Below are positions 6,828 to 15,401 of a stretch of DNA of 64,000 nt, one piece after another. The stretch covers positions 1 to 64,000 of the forward strand of contig AOLX01000021.1 in assembly GCA_000336895.1 (NCBI GenBank), given 5' to 3'. The position numbers and the translations under genes are program-made. The notes under the pieces are model-generated. The model saw nothing but the letters and a program-made list of their open reading frames with translations, searched no databases and was not told the origin of the DNA. This stretch comes from Haloarcula argentinensis DSM 12282 (GTDB lineage Archaea > Halobacteriota > Halobacteria > Halobacteriales > Haloarculaceae). Position 1 is the first letter of the stretch. Each line of letters begins with the position of its first letter.

Positions 6828-8477
6828 TCAGTCCGCGCTCGTCGGCGCGCGGTCGGAGTCGAGGTCGATATCGAGTTCCGCAAGCTTGTCTTCCCACTCC
6901 GCACGTTTCTCCTGATGCTCTTCGAGGAACTGCTCCATCAGTTCGGCGGCCTGTTCTTTACAACCGCCACAGAGGCGTTCGCCGCCGACACACTCGTCGT
7001 ACACTTCTTTCGCAAACTCGTCGTCGTCGCCCGAGAGCAGGTAGGCGTACAGCTCGTACACTGGGCACTCGTCGGCTTTGCCGCCTTTCTCGCGCTGTTC
7101 TTCAGCAGTAGATCGGCCGCCAGTAGTCGCCGATTTCACCTTGTCGTAGCCGTCCTCCGGGTCGTCCAGCAGCGAGATGTGGGAGGCTGGAATCGACGAG
7201 GACATCTTGCCGCCGGTGAGGCCGGTCATGAACCGGTGGTAGATCGAGGACGGCGGCTGGAAGCCGTAGCCGCCGTTGTCGAGTTCGACCTGCCGGGCCA
7301 GTTCCTCGGCCTCGGCGTGGTCCAAGTCGAACGTATCGATGTGCTCGTCGTACACCCGCTTCTCGCCGTCGATAGCCTCGATGAGCGCCTCGAAAGCCTC
7401 GTCTGTGGCGTTGCGGTCGAGGAATCGGATCCGCGGTCGGAGCGGTTCCTTCCCGGCCTCGTCGAGTTTCGCGACGACGGACTCACGGGCGTCGGCGGGC
7501 GCTGGCTGGTGCTCGCGCAGCCAGTCGGCGGCCTCGCCACACCGGGGTCGGTCGGCGTCCTCGGCGTAGTCCTCGCGGGCGTCGTAAGCCTGCCGGAGCA
7601 GTGTCCGCTCGACCCCGTCGGCCTCGAAACTGGCGAAGGCTTCCGTCACGCCGAAGTACCGCATCCGCGCGGCGAGGTCCCGTGCCAGCCGCATGTGCGG
7701 GTCCTGGTCCGGGCCGACGGGGATGACCGTCGGCTTGGGCTCGTCCAGTTGCGGGTAGAGGATGTCAGCCATCTGCGTGACGACCGACTGCATATGGGAG
7801 ATGTCGGTCTCGCCGTCGAAGTCGTAGATGGCCTGCAGTTCCGAGAAGTTCGCCTCGGCCCCGAGTTCGAACGCGAGGTCCTGCACCTCGCGGTTGTCGG
7901 ACTGGCGGTACAGCGTGCCCTCGTCGGGGTCAAAGCCAAGCGCAAGCAGCGACAACAGGTAGTTCGTCGCGTGCTCGTCGATTTCGTCCCACGACAGCCC
8001 GCGGGCGCTGTGGGCTTCGAGGTCCGCGATGAGTGCGTAGGCGTCCCCGCCCTGCTGTTGATGCCAGATGATCTCGTCGAAGACGAGCTTGTGGCCGATG
8101 TGCGGGTCGCCGGTCGGCATGAACCCCGACAGCGCGGCGAAGGGGTCGTCGTTGCGCATCGCCTCGGCGACCGGTCGGTAGTCCCGGTGGCCGAAGATGA
8201 CGCCCCGCCGCATCAGGTAGTGAGGGTTGGGGACTTCGGGAAGCACCTCGTCGAACTCCTCGATGCCGAACTGCTCGAACAGTTTGCGGTAGTCGGCGAT
8301 AGTCGAGGAACCCCACGGGTCGAGCGTCGCCTCGTCAGCCCCTTCGGCCTCAGTGCCGCCGTCCGGTAGCACCGGGTCACCGCCGGAGCGGGTGTCAGGC
8401 TCCCGCCACGCTCCGCCCGACTGGCGGCGGTCCTCGTCGGGCGATGCGTCGTCGTGGTGGGAGTCGTCCGTTGTCAT
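6828..8477 (-). CDS. trpS: tryptophanyl-tRNA synthetase
   Basis: The 549-residue class I synthetase that charges tRNA-Trp. The HIGH motif appears in FMPTGDPHIGHK and the KMSKS loop as GGKMSSSIP. The archaeal/eukaryotic-type C-terminal region includes CPVYELYAYLL and GGERLCGGCKEQ. A long acidic, probably disordered N-terminus (about 60 residues) precedes the catalytic core. ATG 8477 was chosen over an upstream alternative start because the extra residues look like read-through of the promoter region. It follows endA on the same strand with 131 bases between, which contain a striking palindrome. Confidence 0.95.
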   Translation of the reverse strand: MTTDDSHHDDASPDEDRRQSGGAWREPDTRSGGDPVLPDGGTEAEGADEATLDPWGSSTIADYRKLFEQFGIEEFDEVLPEVPNPHYLMRRGVIFGHRDYRPVAEAMRNDDPFAALSGFMPTGDPHIGHKLVFDEIIWHQQQGGDAYALIADLEAHSARGLSWDEIDEHATNYLLSLLALGFDPDEGTLYRQSDNREVQDLAFELGAEANFSELQAIYDFDGETDISHMQSVVTQMADILYPQLDEPKPTVIPVGPDQDPHMRLARDLAARMRYFGVTEAFASFEADGVERTLLRQAYDAREDYAEDADRPRCGEAADWLREHQPAPADARESVVAKLDEAGKEPLRPRIRFLDRNATDEAFEALIEAIDGEKRVYDEHIDTFDLDHAEAEELARQVELDNGGYGFQPPSSIYHRFMTGLTGGKMSSSIPASHISLLDDPEDGYDKVKSATTGGRSTAEEQREKGGKADECPVYELYAYLLSGDDDEFAKEVYDECVGGERLCGGCKEQAAELMEQFLEEHQEKRAEWEDKLAELDIDLDSDRAPTSAD

Positions 8478-8522
8478 GGGTGTGGTCGGCTCGCGATGAG
8501 CCACGTTACAGGTGCTTTGGTT

Positions 8523-8563
8523 CCGGTCGGCGCAAAAAGGGTTCGTTTCGGTGCGCCGACCGG
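8523..8563 (-). promoter_or_regulatory. trpS: 12-bp perfect inverted repeat at the trpS promoter
   Basis: The arms ccggtcggcgca (8523-8534) and tgcgccgaccgg (8552-8563) are perfect complements around 17 bases. On the minus strand the loop reads CGAAACGAACCC and runs into TTTTT (8538-8534), which looks like a BRE plus T-rich TATA element for trpS, 45 bases or more before its ATG. The palindrome thus encloses the predicted promoter. It could be an operator for a dimeric repressor, or a hairpin with a T run that ends endA transcripts; both readings fit. Confidence 0.55.
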
Positions 8564-8608
8564 ACCGGCGGACAGACACCAACCGGCCGACCACGGCGCT
8601 TGGTCAAC

Positions 8609-9619
8609 TCAGGGGGTCAGTCGCTCGACGGCGATCCACTCGATGTCGCCGTCACCGTCGTCCGTCGTGAGCGCGAACACCATCGTCTTCCGGACGCCGT
8701 GGGCGAGCCGCACGTCCAGCGCGAGGTCCCGCGGCTCGAAGCGGTGGTCGGCCGGCAGCACCCGCACCAGTAGCTCCGAGTGCCCGAGGTTCTCGGCACT
8801 TTCGACGGCGGCGTAGGTCCGGAAGTCCGCGCCGAACTTGAAGCCGGTCTTTGGCGCAACGCCGCTCGCTCGCAGCGCCGTATAGACGGCCAGCCGGCGG
8901 TCGAAGCGGTCGCCCTCGACCTCGCGGCCCCGCTCAACGACAGCATCAGCCCCGCCATCGACCGTAAGCAAATCCTCCTGTGCGAGATACGCGGCTTCCA
9001 CGAGCGAGAGCTGGACCGCGCCGTCGTCGCCGAGTTGCTGCCCGTAGAACGCCTGTTCGTACAGTTCCGCCGGCGGTTCCCAGCACACCACCCGCTCGGC
9101 GAGCAGTTCCCCCTCCGTGGTCGGGACGACAGCGTCACTGGTCCCCTCGACATCTCGCCGGTCGGTATCAAGAAAGGTGACTTCGCTCTCCTCGTCGACG
9201 ACCGCCAGCACGCAGCCGCCCAGATCAGTGGCCACAATCGTGTCGCGCTCGCCGATAACCCGGACGCGGTAGGCGACCTCGTCGTCCCACGGCCCCTTCC
9301 CACGCGGGTAAACCACGAAGTCCGTGCCTGTGGGGTCGTCAACCCACCCCTCGCGGGCCGGCGTGAGGTAGAAACCGCGGTCACGGAGGTCTTTGTAGAC
9401 GGCAAAGTCGACCTCGGAGACGGCCGCCGACCCGAGGAACCCCCGGAAATCCATGCCGTCGATGCTTTCGATATCCCCGCGGTAGAGGAGGTGTGCGGCC
9501 TCCACCGGTGCCAGGTCGATGTCGCCGCTACGAACCTTCCCGTAGCCGCGCGAATCGTAGAACCGCTCGCGCGCCTCGTAGCCGGCCCGCACGACATCGC
9601 CCTCAAGCGTCAGTTCCAT
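8609..9619 (-). CDS. endA: tRNA-splicing endonuclease
   Basis: A 336-residue tRNA intron endonuclease, which cuts bulge-helix-bulge motifs in precursor tRNA and rRNA. The length shows the duplicated haloarchaeal form: a degenerate N-terminal repeat (YGKVRSGDIDLAPVEAAHLLY) and a C-terminal repeat with the likely catalytic Tyr in FRTYAAVE, His in LGHSELLVRVL and Lys in GVRKTMVFA. ATG 9619 is preferred over a TTG at 9646 by similarity. It is the upstream neighbour of trpS; haloarchaeal tRNA-Trp is known to carry a large intron needing this enzyme. Confidence 0.94.
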   Translation of the reverse strand: MELTLEGDVVRAGYEARERFYDSRGYGKVRSGDIDLAPVEAAHLLYRGDIESIDGMDFRGFLGSAAVSEVDFAVYKDLRDRGFYLTPAREGWVDDPTGTDFVVYPRGKGPWDDEVAYRVRVIGERDTIVATDLGGCVLAVVDEESEVTFLDTDRRDVEGTSDAVVPTTEGELLAERVVCWEPPAELYEQAFYGQQLGDDGAVQLSLVEAAYLAQEDLLTVDGGADAVVERGREVEGDRFDRRLAVYTALRASGVAPKTGFKFGADFRTYAAVESAENLGHSELLVRVLPADHRFEPRDLALDVRLAHGVRKTMVFALTTDDGDGDIEWIAVERLTP

Positions 9620-9706
9620 GCTCTGACGTGGCCCCCGCGGCGACAAAGCCCCTACGGGTCCGAGCCGTCAGCGAAACTGGATGGTGCAGGTGTGGAGGCC
9701 CAGCCT

Positions 9707-10429
9707 TCACCCCCGTTCTTCGCAGGAACTGTCCAAACAGCGCGTGCCGCCAGCGGTTTCGAACAGCGGCAGGCCGCAATCACAGTCGCCGACGACGACG
9801 CCGGACGGAATCGAGAAGCCGGTGTCACAGTCAGGGTAGTGCTCACAGCCGGCGAGCAGGCCGCCACGGCGAAGAATCAGCAGGTCGCCGTCGCAGTTGG
9901 GACAGTCCCACTCGCGGTCAAAGGCCGCGGTGACCGCGTCGTCCAGTGAGTCACACTCCCGGTCGAGACACAGTTCGAAGGCTCGGCCGCGTTCCACCCG
10001 AAGCGTCGGGAGTCCGCAGTCGTCACAGCGGCCGCCAGTGACCGCGGCATCGCTCGGAATCCCGTAGACGGCGTCACAGCCGGTACAGGTGACTTCGCTT
10101 CGGGCACGGACCAGCGTCCCGGCACAGTCGGGGCAGTCGCGTACCGGAACGCCGGCGTTCGAGGCCGGGTAGCGGGCACTGCCGTGTTCGTCGTGGGTGA
10201 CCACCCGGAGGAGTTCGTCGCCGTCGCGGGCAGTCACCGCTCCGTTGTCGATGGTGACGCTTTCGGCGCGCGTGAGCCACGCGACCGGCTGATATCCTTC
10301 GGCATCGTGAACGAGCACAGTGTTGTCCGGTTTGACGACGACGAGCACGTCGCCGCGCTGCTCCCGCTCGCGCGGTCCCTCGAAGACAGTCGTACACTCG
10401 CCAGCAATCACACGGGTTCCGTCGTGCAT
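9707..10429 (-). CDS. NucS-N-like domain fused to zinc ribbons
   Basis: A 240-residue protein. Residues 1-80 resemble the N-terminal DNA-binding domain of NucS/EndoMS (compare its TTVFEGPREREQRG and VVVKPDNTVLVHDAEG with the NucS encoded at 41558-42277). No nuclease motif of the D-x(n)-E-x-K type follows. Instead there are four cysteine clusters resembling topoisomerase I C4 zinc ribbons (CPDC..CTGC, CDDC..CLDREC, CPNC..CEHYPDC, CDC..CLDSSC). A DNA-binding role in repair or topology is inferred. A TATA box at 10451-10460 predicts a leaderless mRNA from ATG 10429, so the ATG at 10447 is rejected. Confidence 0.8.
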   Translation of the reverse strand: MHDGTRVIAGECTTVFEGPREREQRGDVLVVVKPDNTVLVHDAEGYQPVAWLTRAESVTIDNGAVTARDGDELLRVVTHDEHGSARYPASNAGVPVRDCPDCAGTLVRARSEVTCTGCDAVYGIPSDAAVTGGRCDDCGLPTLRVERGRAFELCLDRECDSLDDAVTAAFDREWDCPNCDGDLLILRRGGLLAGCEHYPDCDTGFSIPSGVVVGDCDCGLPLFETAGGTRCLDSSCEERG

Positions 10430-10450
10430 GGACTGACCTGTCCACATTCC

Positions 10451-10460
10451 AGTATTTAAA
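10451..10460 (-). promoter_or_regulatory. TATA box, leaderless start of the 9707-10429 gene
   Basis: The minus strand GAGGTTTAAATACTGG contains the TATA element TTTAAATAC. Its centre lies about 27 bases before the ATG at 10429 and only a few bases from the ATG at 10447, which decides the start. Confidence 0.6.
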
Positions 10461-10546
10461 CCTCAGTCGGTGGACGGGGCTTCGTAGCGTGGTCGTTGCT
10501 GCCGGAGTCGCAACAGCCAAAGCCGTCGCTGAGCGACAGCAAAGCA

Positions 10547-11203
10547 ATGAGTGTCCCGCCTGCTGCGGTCTGTTTCGATATGGACGGCGTGCTCGTCCAG
10601 TCCGAAGATCACTGGGTCCGTGCCCAGCGCGAGGAGATTCTCCCGACGGCCGCACCGAACGACGACATCCCCCTGTCCGCGATTACCGGTCGGAACTACC
10701 GAGAAGTGTATCCGGACCTCGCCGCCGAGTACGACCTCGAAATCAGCCGCGAGATGTTCGAGAGTCTGTTCGAGGAGCACGGCGAGCGGATTTACGGCGA
10801 AGAAGCGACCGTCCTCGACGGGGCACACGAACTGCTCGACGACCTGCGGGACGCCGGCGTGGCGCTAGCGCTGACGACCTCCGCACCGTGGGCCTGGATC
10901 GACGTGGCCGACGAGCGCTTCGACCTCCTCTCGAAGTTCGACGTCGCCATCAGCGCCGGCGACATCGACGGCCCCGGCAAGCCGGAGCCGGACATCTACG
11001 AGCGCGGTGCGGCAGAACTGGGCGTCACGCCTGAGGACTGCTGGGCCGTCGAGGATTCCACCGCGGGCGCACGCGCCGCCGTCGCCGCCGGGATGACCAC
11101 TGTCGGGTTCCGCGGTGACGGCGACGAGACTGACCTGTCGATGGTCCACGAGATCGCGGACGACACCGCGTCTCTGCGACAGGTGCTGTTAGGCGGTGTG
11201 TAA
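10547..11203 (+). CDS. HAD-superfamily hydrolase, phosphatase/phosphomutase type
   Basis: A 218-residue HAD enzyme. Motif I is CFDMDGVLVQSE (nucleophile and acid Asp), motif II LTTSAPW, motif III the Lys in GKPEPDIY, and motif IV VEDSTAGARAA. A helical cap of about 70 residues follows motif I. This is the phosphoglycolate phosphatase / beta-phosphoglucomutase branch; the substrate cannot be read from sequence. ATG 10547 starts the conserved part; an in-frame TTG at 10496 adds unrelated residues. Divergent from the zinc-ribbon gene. Confidence 0.88.
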   Translation: MSVPPAAVCFDMDGVLVQSEDHWVRAQREEILPTAAPNDDIPLSAITGRNYREVYPDLAAEYDLEISREMFESLFEEHGERIYGEEATVLDGAHELLDDLRDAGVALALTTSAPWAWIDVADERFDLLSKFDVAISAGDIDGPGKPEPDIYERGAAELGVTPEDCWAVEDSTAGARAAVAAGMTTVGFRGDGDETDLSMVHEIADDTASLRQVLLGGV

Positions 11204-11410
11204 CAGCCGAGTAGAGTGTCTTTGAGGCGGTGTTTGAGAAATGCCAGAAGCCAGATGCGGTTGGAAATAGCGAACCGATACGGAACTGAACCAGAGACCG
11301 AGAGACAATACCGGGCAGGTGTTAGTACGGTGAGCAGAGATTCAAGGGCACGAAACCAGAAAGCTGCGTGCCGGAAATGCCAGCATGGAGGGGAGGAAGA
11401 CCCGGCCAGG

Positions 11411-11650
11411 TCAGGCGGGGTCACCGTATCCGCGGCCCGCGAGGAGGCCGAAGACGTTGAGGGCAACGACACCCACGAAGATGAGGAAGCTCTGACTGTC
11501 CAGTCCGCCCAGCAGCAGCGGCGGATATGCCAGTGGCGTGACGATAGCCAGCCAGAACGCGATGAATTGCAGGGGACGAGTGAGTGATCGGAGGGCAAGG
11601 CTACTTGGGACGGCGTCCGTCGGGGAACGGAAGGGCGATGCACTGGACAT
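11411..11650 (-). CDS. small two-helix membrane protein
   Basis: A 79-residue protein I do not recognise. Two hydrophobic segments (about 27-47, LQFIAFWLAIVTPLAYPP, and 53-72, SFLIFVGVVALNVFGLLAG) make it a likely two-pass membrane protein. A TATA box at 11690-11697 predicts RNA starting some 15-20 bases before ATG 11650. The frame stays open upstream, and a second TATA near 11800-11811 sits at leaderless distance from an ATG at 11782 that would give 123 residues. The extra codons (TTA, ATA, AGG) do not look haloarchaeal, so I prefer the short form. Confidence 0.6.
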   Translation of the reverse strand: MSSASPFRSPTDAVPSSLALRSLTRPLQFIAFWLAIVTPLAYPPLLLGGLDSQSFLIFVGVVALNVFGLLAGRGYGDPA

Positions 11651-11689
11651 TGTGGGCTTCCTCAGTTCTTCGTAAGAACCCATTCCCCC

Positions 11690-11697
11690 ATATAAAC
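11690..11697 (-). promoter_or_regulatory. TATA box of the small membrane protein gene
   Basis: The minus strand GGCGTTTATATGGG is a consensus TATA element 40-47 bases before ATG 11650. The surrounding 11,650-11,850 stretch is clearly AT-richer than its neighbours and holds another TATA-like site, AATTTATAAACG, at 11800-11811. Confidence 0.5.
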
Positions 11698-11855
11698 GCC
11701 AGACCCTTGGGGAGAATTCGAACTCTTTTCGGAATATTAACCGGAGTTCAGCACCTTTCAGCGATGTTTCACAGAGAGCCATAACGCTTCGAAAATCGTT
11801 TATAAATTTTATCCAGTTATTTGAGTGGGTTTCAGAGCGACAGTAGAAACAGCGG

Positions 11856-14345
11856 TTATCGGACAAGCACTGATCGGGTTTCGGTAATCGTCGGGAGCGG
11901 CAGCGCAGGGAAGGCGACCTCGACAGTGAAGGTGAGTTCGTCCGCGTCCGCACCAAAGACAGCGACCGGAAGCGTGGCTTCACCGAGATACGACGGCTTG
12001 GTGGTCATCTCACGCCCGTTAACCGTGACCCGAAGGCCCGCGCGGGCGCTGCCACCAGTGTTTTTCACCGTCACCTCCCGCATATCGTTGTCACCGGGAG
12101 CGATTGTATCGGGGAATTCGCCCCAGTCGATGGAGACAACAGGGAGGTCGCGGGCGTTGGCAAGCACTTGCTCGGCAACGCCCTCGGAGAGCCCGGCACG
12201 GACAACCCCGTCTTCACCGGCTTCGACCACGTCGGCGGGCGACGTGAGCCCCGCCGCGGCGAGCTTGCCTGCGCGGCCGCTGGCGACACCGTCGATAGCC
12301 GTCAACCCAACAGCATCGGCGCTGATGCCGTGTTCGACGCGAGCTTCGACCCGACAGGCGAGGTTCGCGTAGCGGGCTGGACCGAGCGTGTCGACGAACT
12401 CCCGCATCGCCGCGAGCAGGCGCAGGGCGTTCTGGCGGATGACCCACGCGTCGCTTTTGAGTTCTGTCGGCGTCGTCCCGGTCATGCCCGAGCGGAGGAT
12501 GGCCAACACCTTGCGCTGGCCGGCGTCGAGGCTGTCGTCAACGCTGTCTCCCAGCACCGCGTGGACAGCGTCCTCTTCGTCGGAGCGGGCGCTGACACTG
12601 TCGAACTCGGTTGCGCCGGCCACCGCAGTCAGCAGGTCGTCCGCGTCGACGGAGACAGCGGAGTCCGGATCGGCGGCGTCCTGACAGCGTTCAGCGACAT
12701 CCGCGAACCGGCGTGCGGTCGAGAGCCGGAGGTAGAACTTCGAAGCAAGCTGGCCGAGCCGCGTCGGCTCAACGTTGAGACCGTCCTGCTCAACAAAGCC
12801 CTCGTCGACGAGCGCGGAGAGCGTGTCGCTGACCCGGTTCCGGAGGTCGCTACCAGCGTCATACTGTTCGGGGGCCGACTGCGAGCGGGCGTAGTAAAAC
12901 GTCGTTGCGAGCCAGTCCATCACGTCGTCCACGTCGTCGATGGTGCCCAGTGCGATTTCGGCGTTCAGGTGGGCGTCAAGTTCGGCCGCCAATCGGGACT
13001 CGATTTCCTTACCGTCCCGGAGCAAACGGCGATACTTGTCGGCGTCCGAGCGGTCACAGACGACCCAGGCGTAGCCCATGTCGTCGTAGCCGGGTCGGCC
13101 CGCACGACCGAGCATCTGGAGTACGTCAAGCGGACTCATGTCGACCTCGCCTTCGAGTGGGTCGTGCAGTTTGGTGTCGCGGATGACGACACAGCGGGCG
13201 GGGAGGTTCACGCCCCACGCGAGCGTGGAGGTCGAGAAGAGGAGCTGAATCTTGCCCTCCTTGAACCACTGCTCGACTCTGTTTTTGTCCTCGCGTGCAA
13301 GGCCGGCGTGGTGAAAGCCCACACCGTCCAGCACGGACTGGCGGAGCGTATCGTTCGAGAGTTCGGCAGCGTCGTTGTGGAAATCGTAGTCCCCGCGTGC
13401 GCCCATGGGGATGTCGCGTTCAGTAATCTCGTCGCGGGCCTTCTTGGCGGCCTGCACCGTGTCCTGGCGCGAGGAGACGAACACGAGCGCCTGGCCCTCC
13501 TCGCGGATGTGTGGCTCGGCGAGGTCAAGTGCCCGGTAGAGCCGACGGTACTTGTCGGCAAAGGCGTTCTCGCCGTGGGAGTAGGTCTTCACGTCGGCGT
13601 TGAGTGGGACCGGTCGGTACTTCTCGCCGAAGGCGAACGTGGTTTCATCGGGCGCGTCGAGCCAGTCGGCCACGTCGTCGATGTTCGGCATCGTCGCCGA
13701 CAACGCCACGACGCGCGGGTCACAGAGCCGGCGGAGCCGCGAGACGGTAACTTCGAGCACCGCCCCCCGGCGGTCGGAATCCAGCAGGTGGACCTCGTCG
13801 ATGACACAGCAGTCCACATCAGTTATGAAAGAGTAGCGGCTGGTTTCGTGTTTCCGGGTGGCCGAGTCGGCTTTCTCCGGCGTCATCACGAGGATGTCGG
13901 CCCGCTCGGCGCGGCGGGGATTCAGGTCCCGCTCGCCGGTGACGACGTAGACGGAGTAGCCCAGGTCCTCGAACCGCTCCCACTCGCTTTCTTTCTCGTT
14001 CGTGAGCGCACGAAGCGGTGCGAGAAAGAGCGCGGTCCCGTCCTCGGCGAGCGTCTTGCAGATGGCCAGTTCCGCCAGCGCGGTCTTCCCGCTGGCTGTC
14101 GGCGCGCTGACGACGACGTTGTCGTCGCGGTTCAGCAGGGCCGGCAGGGCCGCCGACTGCATCCGGTTGAACTCCTCGAACGGGAAGGCGTCGGCAAACT
14201 TGGGGAGCACCTCCGCGACCGCCACAGTCGGCTCGCTGTCGGTTCTGGATGACACGTCACAGTCGCAGTTCCGCGACGGCAAAGGCGTTTCTATGGGGGA
14301 GCGAACGTGTGCAAGAAGCGAGTCCATCCGCTGGTTTCGTGACAT
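11856..14345 (-). CDS. Ski2-type DEAD/DEAH-box helicase
   Basis: A protein of about 829 residues in the Ski2/Hel308/Brr2 group of superfamily 2. Walker A is APTASGKT (81-88), motif II DEVH (183-186), motif III SATMPN, motif VI QMLGRAGRPGYDDMG. A winged-helix and ratchet region follow, and a C-terminal Sec63/FN3-like beta domain ends TETRSVLVR. Hel308 proteins lack such a beta tail, so this is closer to the Brr2/ASCC3-like archaeal proteins. It could act on RNA or stalled DNA forks; the sequence does not decide. The start is uncertain: ATG 14345 suits the TATA at 14384-14395, but ATG 14327 or an internal GTG is possible. Confidence 0.88.
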   Translation of the reverse strand: MSRNQRMDSLLAHVRSPIETPLPSRNCDCDVSSRTDSEPTVAVAEVLPKFADAFPFEEFNRMQSAALPALLNRDDNVVVSAPTASGKTALAELAICKTLAEDGTALFLAPLRALTNEKESEWERFEDLGYSVYVVTGERDLNPRRAERADILVMTPEKADSATRKHETSRYSFITDVDCCVIDEVHLLDSDRRGAVLEVTVSRLRRLCDPRVVALSATMPNIDDVADWLDAPDETTFAFGEKYRPVPLNADVKTYSHGENAFADKYRRLYRALDLAEPHIREEGQALVFVSSRQDTVQAAKKARDEITERDIPMGARGDYDFHNDAAELSNDTLRQSVLDGVGFHHAGLAREDKNRVEQWFKEGKIQLLFSTSTLAWGVNLPARCVVIRDTKLHDPLEGEVDMSPLDVLQMLGRAGRPGYDDMGYAWVVCDRSDADKYRRLLRDGKEIESRLAAELDAHLNAEIALGTIDDVDDVMDWLATTFYYARSQSAPEQYDAGSDLRNRVSDTLSALVDEGFVEQDGLNVEPTRLGQLASKFYLRLSTARRFADVAERCQDAADPDSAVSVDADDLLTAVAGATEFDSVSARSDEEDAVHAVLGDSVDDSLDAGQRKVLAILRSGMTGTTPTELKSDAWVIRQNALRLLAAMREFVDTLGPARYANLACRVEARVEHGISADAVGLTAIDGVASGRAGKLAAAGLTSPADVVEAGEDGVVRAGLSEGVAEQVLANARDLPVVSIDWGEFPDTIAPGDNDMREVTVKNTGGSARAGLRVTVNGREMTTKPSYLGEATLPVAVFGADADELTFTVEVAFPALPLPTITETRSVLVR

Positions 14346-14379
14346 GACCCGTCGGTGCGAGCGTCCCACACGCCTGCCC

Positions 14380-14395
14380 AAAAATTAACTCAGCC
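14380..14395. promoter_or_regulatory. shared divergent promoter region
   Basis: The AT-rich aaaaattaact serves both directions. On the plus strand it is a TATA element about 28 bases before the methyltransferase ATG (14414), giving a leaderless mRNA. On the minus strand GTTAATTTTTGGG lies before the helicase start. The two genes are likely transcribed from overlapping promoters. Confidence 0.5.
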
Positions 14396-14413
14396 GGCTG
14401 ATAGTGCGCTGGT

Positions 14414-15247
14414 ATGCCTATCAGCGACCCCGAGAGCTATTACGACGAGAACGACGAGAGCGAGTGGGACCGCCTGACAGCCACGCTACACGGGCAGTTG
14501 GAGTGGTCGGGAACCGTTGCACAGCTCGAAGCGAACCTCCCCGACGCGGGACACGTCCTCGACGTGGGCGGCGGTGCTGGCCGGTACGCCGTCTGGCTGG
14601 CTGAACAGGGGTACGATGTCACGCTCGTCGACCCCAGCGAGGGCCAGCGAGCTATTGCACAGGAGAAAATCGCCGAGCATGGGTACGAAGAACGGGTGGC
14701 CGTCGAGGCGGGCGACGTGCGCGACCTCGGGTTTGACCGGGACGTATTCGACGCAACGCTGTGTCTGGGTGGGCCGCTTTCGCATATACTCGACGCTGAC
14801 GAACGGACGGCCGCTGTGCGGGAGCTTCACCGGGTGACAAAAGCCGAGAGTCCGGTGTTCGCCTCCGTCATAGGGCGGCTCAACTGGCTGGTGCTCTCGC
14901 TGGTCGGCAGGTCGGAACACCTCGTGCACGCGAACGAACTCGCCGAAACGGGTGATTACGACCGTTCGTTCGTGGCACAGCTCAGTTACGAGGCGGCGTT
15001 CACCGAGACCCATTTTTTCCGCGCCGACGAGTTCGAGGCGCTGCTGGAGGCGGGCGGGATAACGGTCGAGACGCTGGTCGGACTGGAGGGGCTGGCGTCA
15101 GTACTTGCCGCTCCATCGCTCCGAGAGACCGCTGACGAACTGTCAGCACACGAGCGGGCCGGTGTTCAGGCGCTCGTAGACGAACTCCGGACGGACCGGA
15201 CTGTCGTGGATATGTCCGCACATATGCTTGCGGTCTGTCGTGCCTGA
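14414..15247 (+). CDS. class I SAM-dependent methyltransferase
   Basis: A 277-residue protein with the Rossmann methyltransferase motifs: motif I VLDVGGGAGRYAVWLA (residues 48-63), acidic motif II end VTLVDPS, motif III VEAGDVRDLGF and the later DATLCLGGPLSHI. The acceptor is not identifiable; the layout is that of small-molecule or quinone-type methyltransferases. The mRNA is predicted to be leaderless from the TATA at 14380-14390. lipA follows 150 bases later on the same strand without clear linkage. Confidence 0.85.
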   Translation: MPISDPESYYDENDESEWDRLTATLHGQLEWSGTVAQLEANLPDAGHVLDVGGGAGRYAVWLAEQGYDVTLVDPSEGQRAIAQEKIAEHGYEERVAVEAGDVRDLGFDRDVFDATLCLGGPLSHILDADERTAAVRELHRVTKAESPVFASVIGRLNWLVLSLVGRSEHLVHANELAETGDYDRSFVAQLSYEAAFTETHFFRADEFEALLEAGGITVETLVGLEGLASVLAAPSLRETADELSAHERAGVQALVDELRTDRTVVDMSAHMLAVCRA

Positions 15248-15401
15248 GGTGGGCACGCGGGCAGTAGTATTGATGTCCTTGAGTACGCAGGTGGCGGTCG
15301 GTTCGGCTGGGCCGCCTGACCGTCCGATTGTCCTTCCACCCGGGTGTGACAGAGCACGTGACCCCCGCACGTTTTTGACCAACCCAACCTAATTACTGGT
15401 A

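Noticed and set aside
8478..8608. Possible Trp-rich leader peptide before trpS, by analogy with the pheST leader
   Set aside because: No short ORF with Trp codons follows the predicted trpS promoter; only a palindrome and a small hairpin are present.
11216..11587. Plus-strand ORF between the HAD gene and the small membrane protein
   Set aside because: It is antisense to the membrane protein over much of its length and has an unstructured Glu/Arg-rich composition typical of shadow frames.
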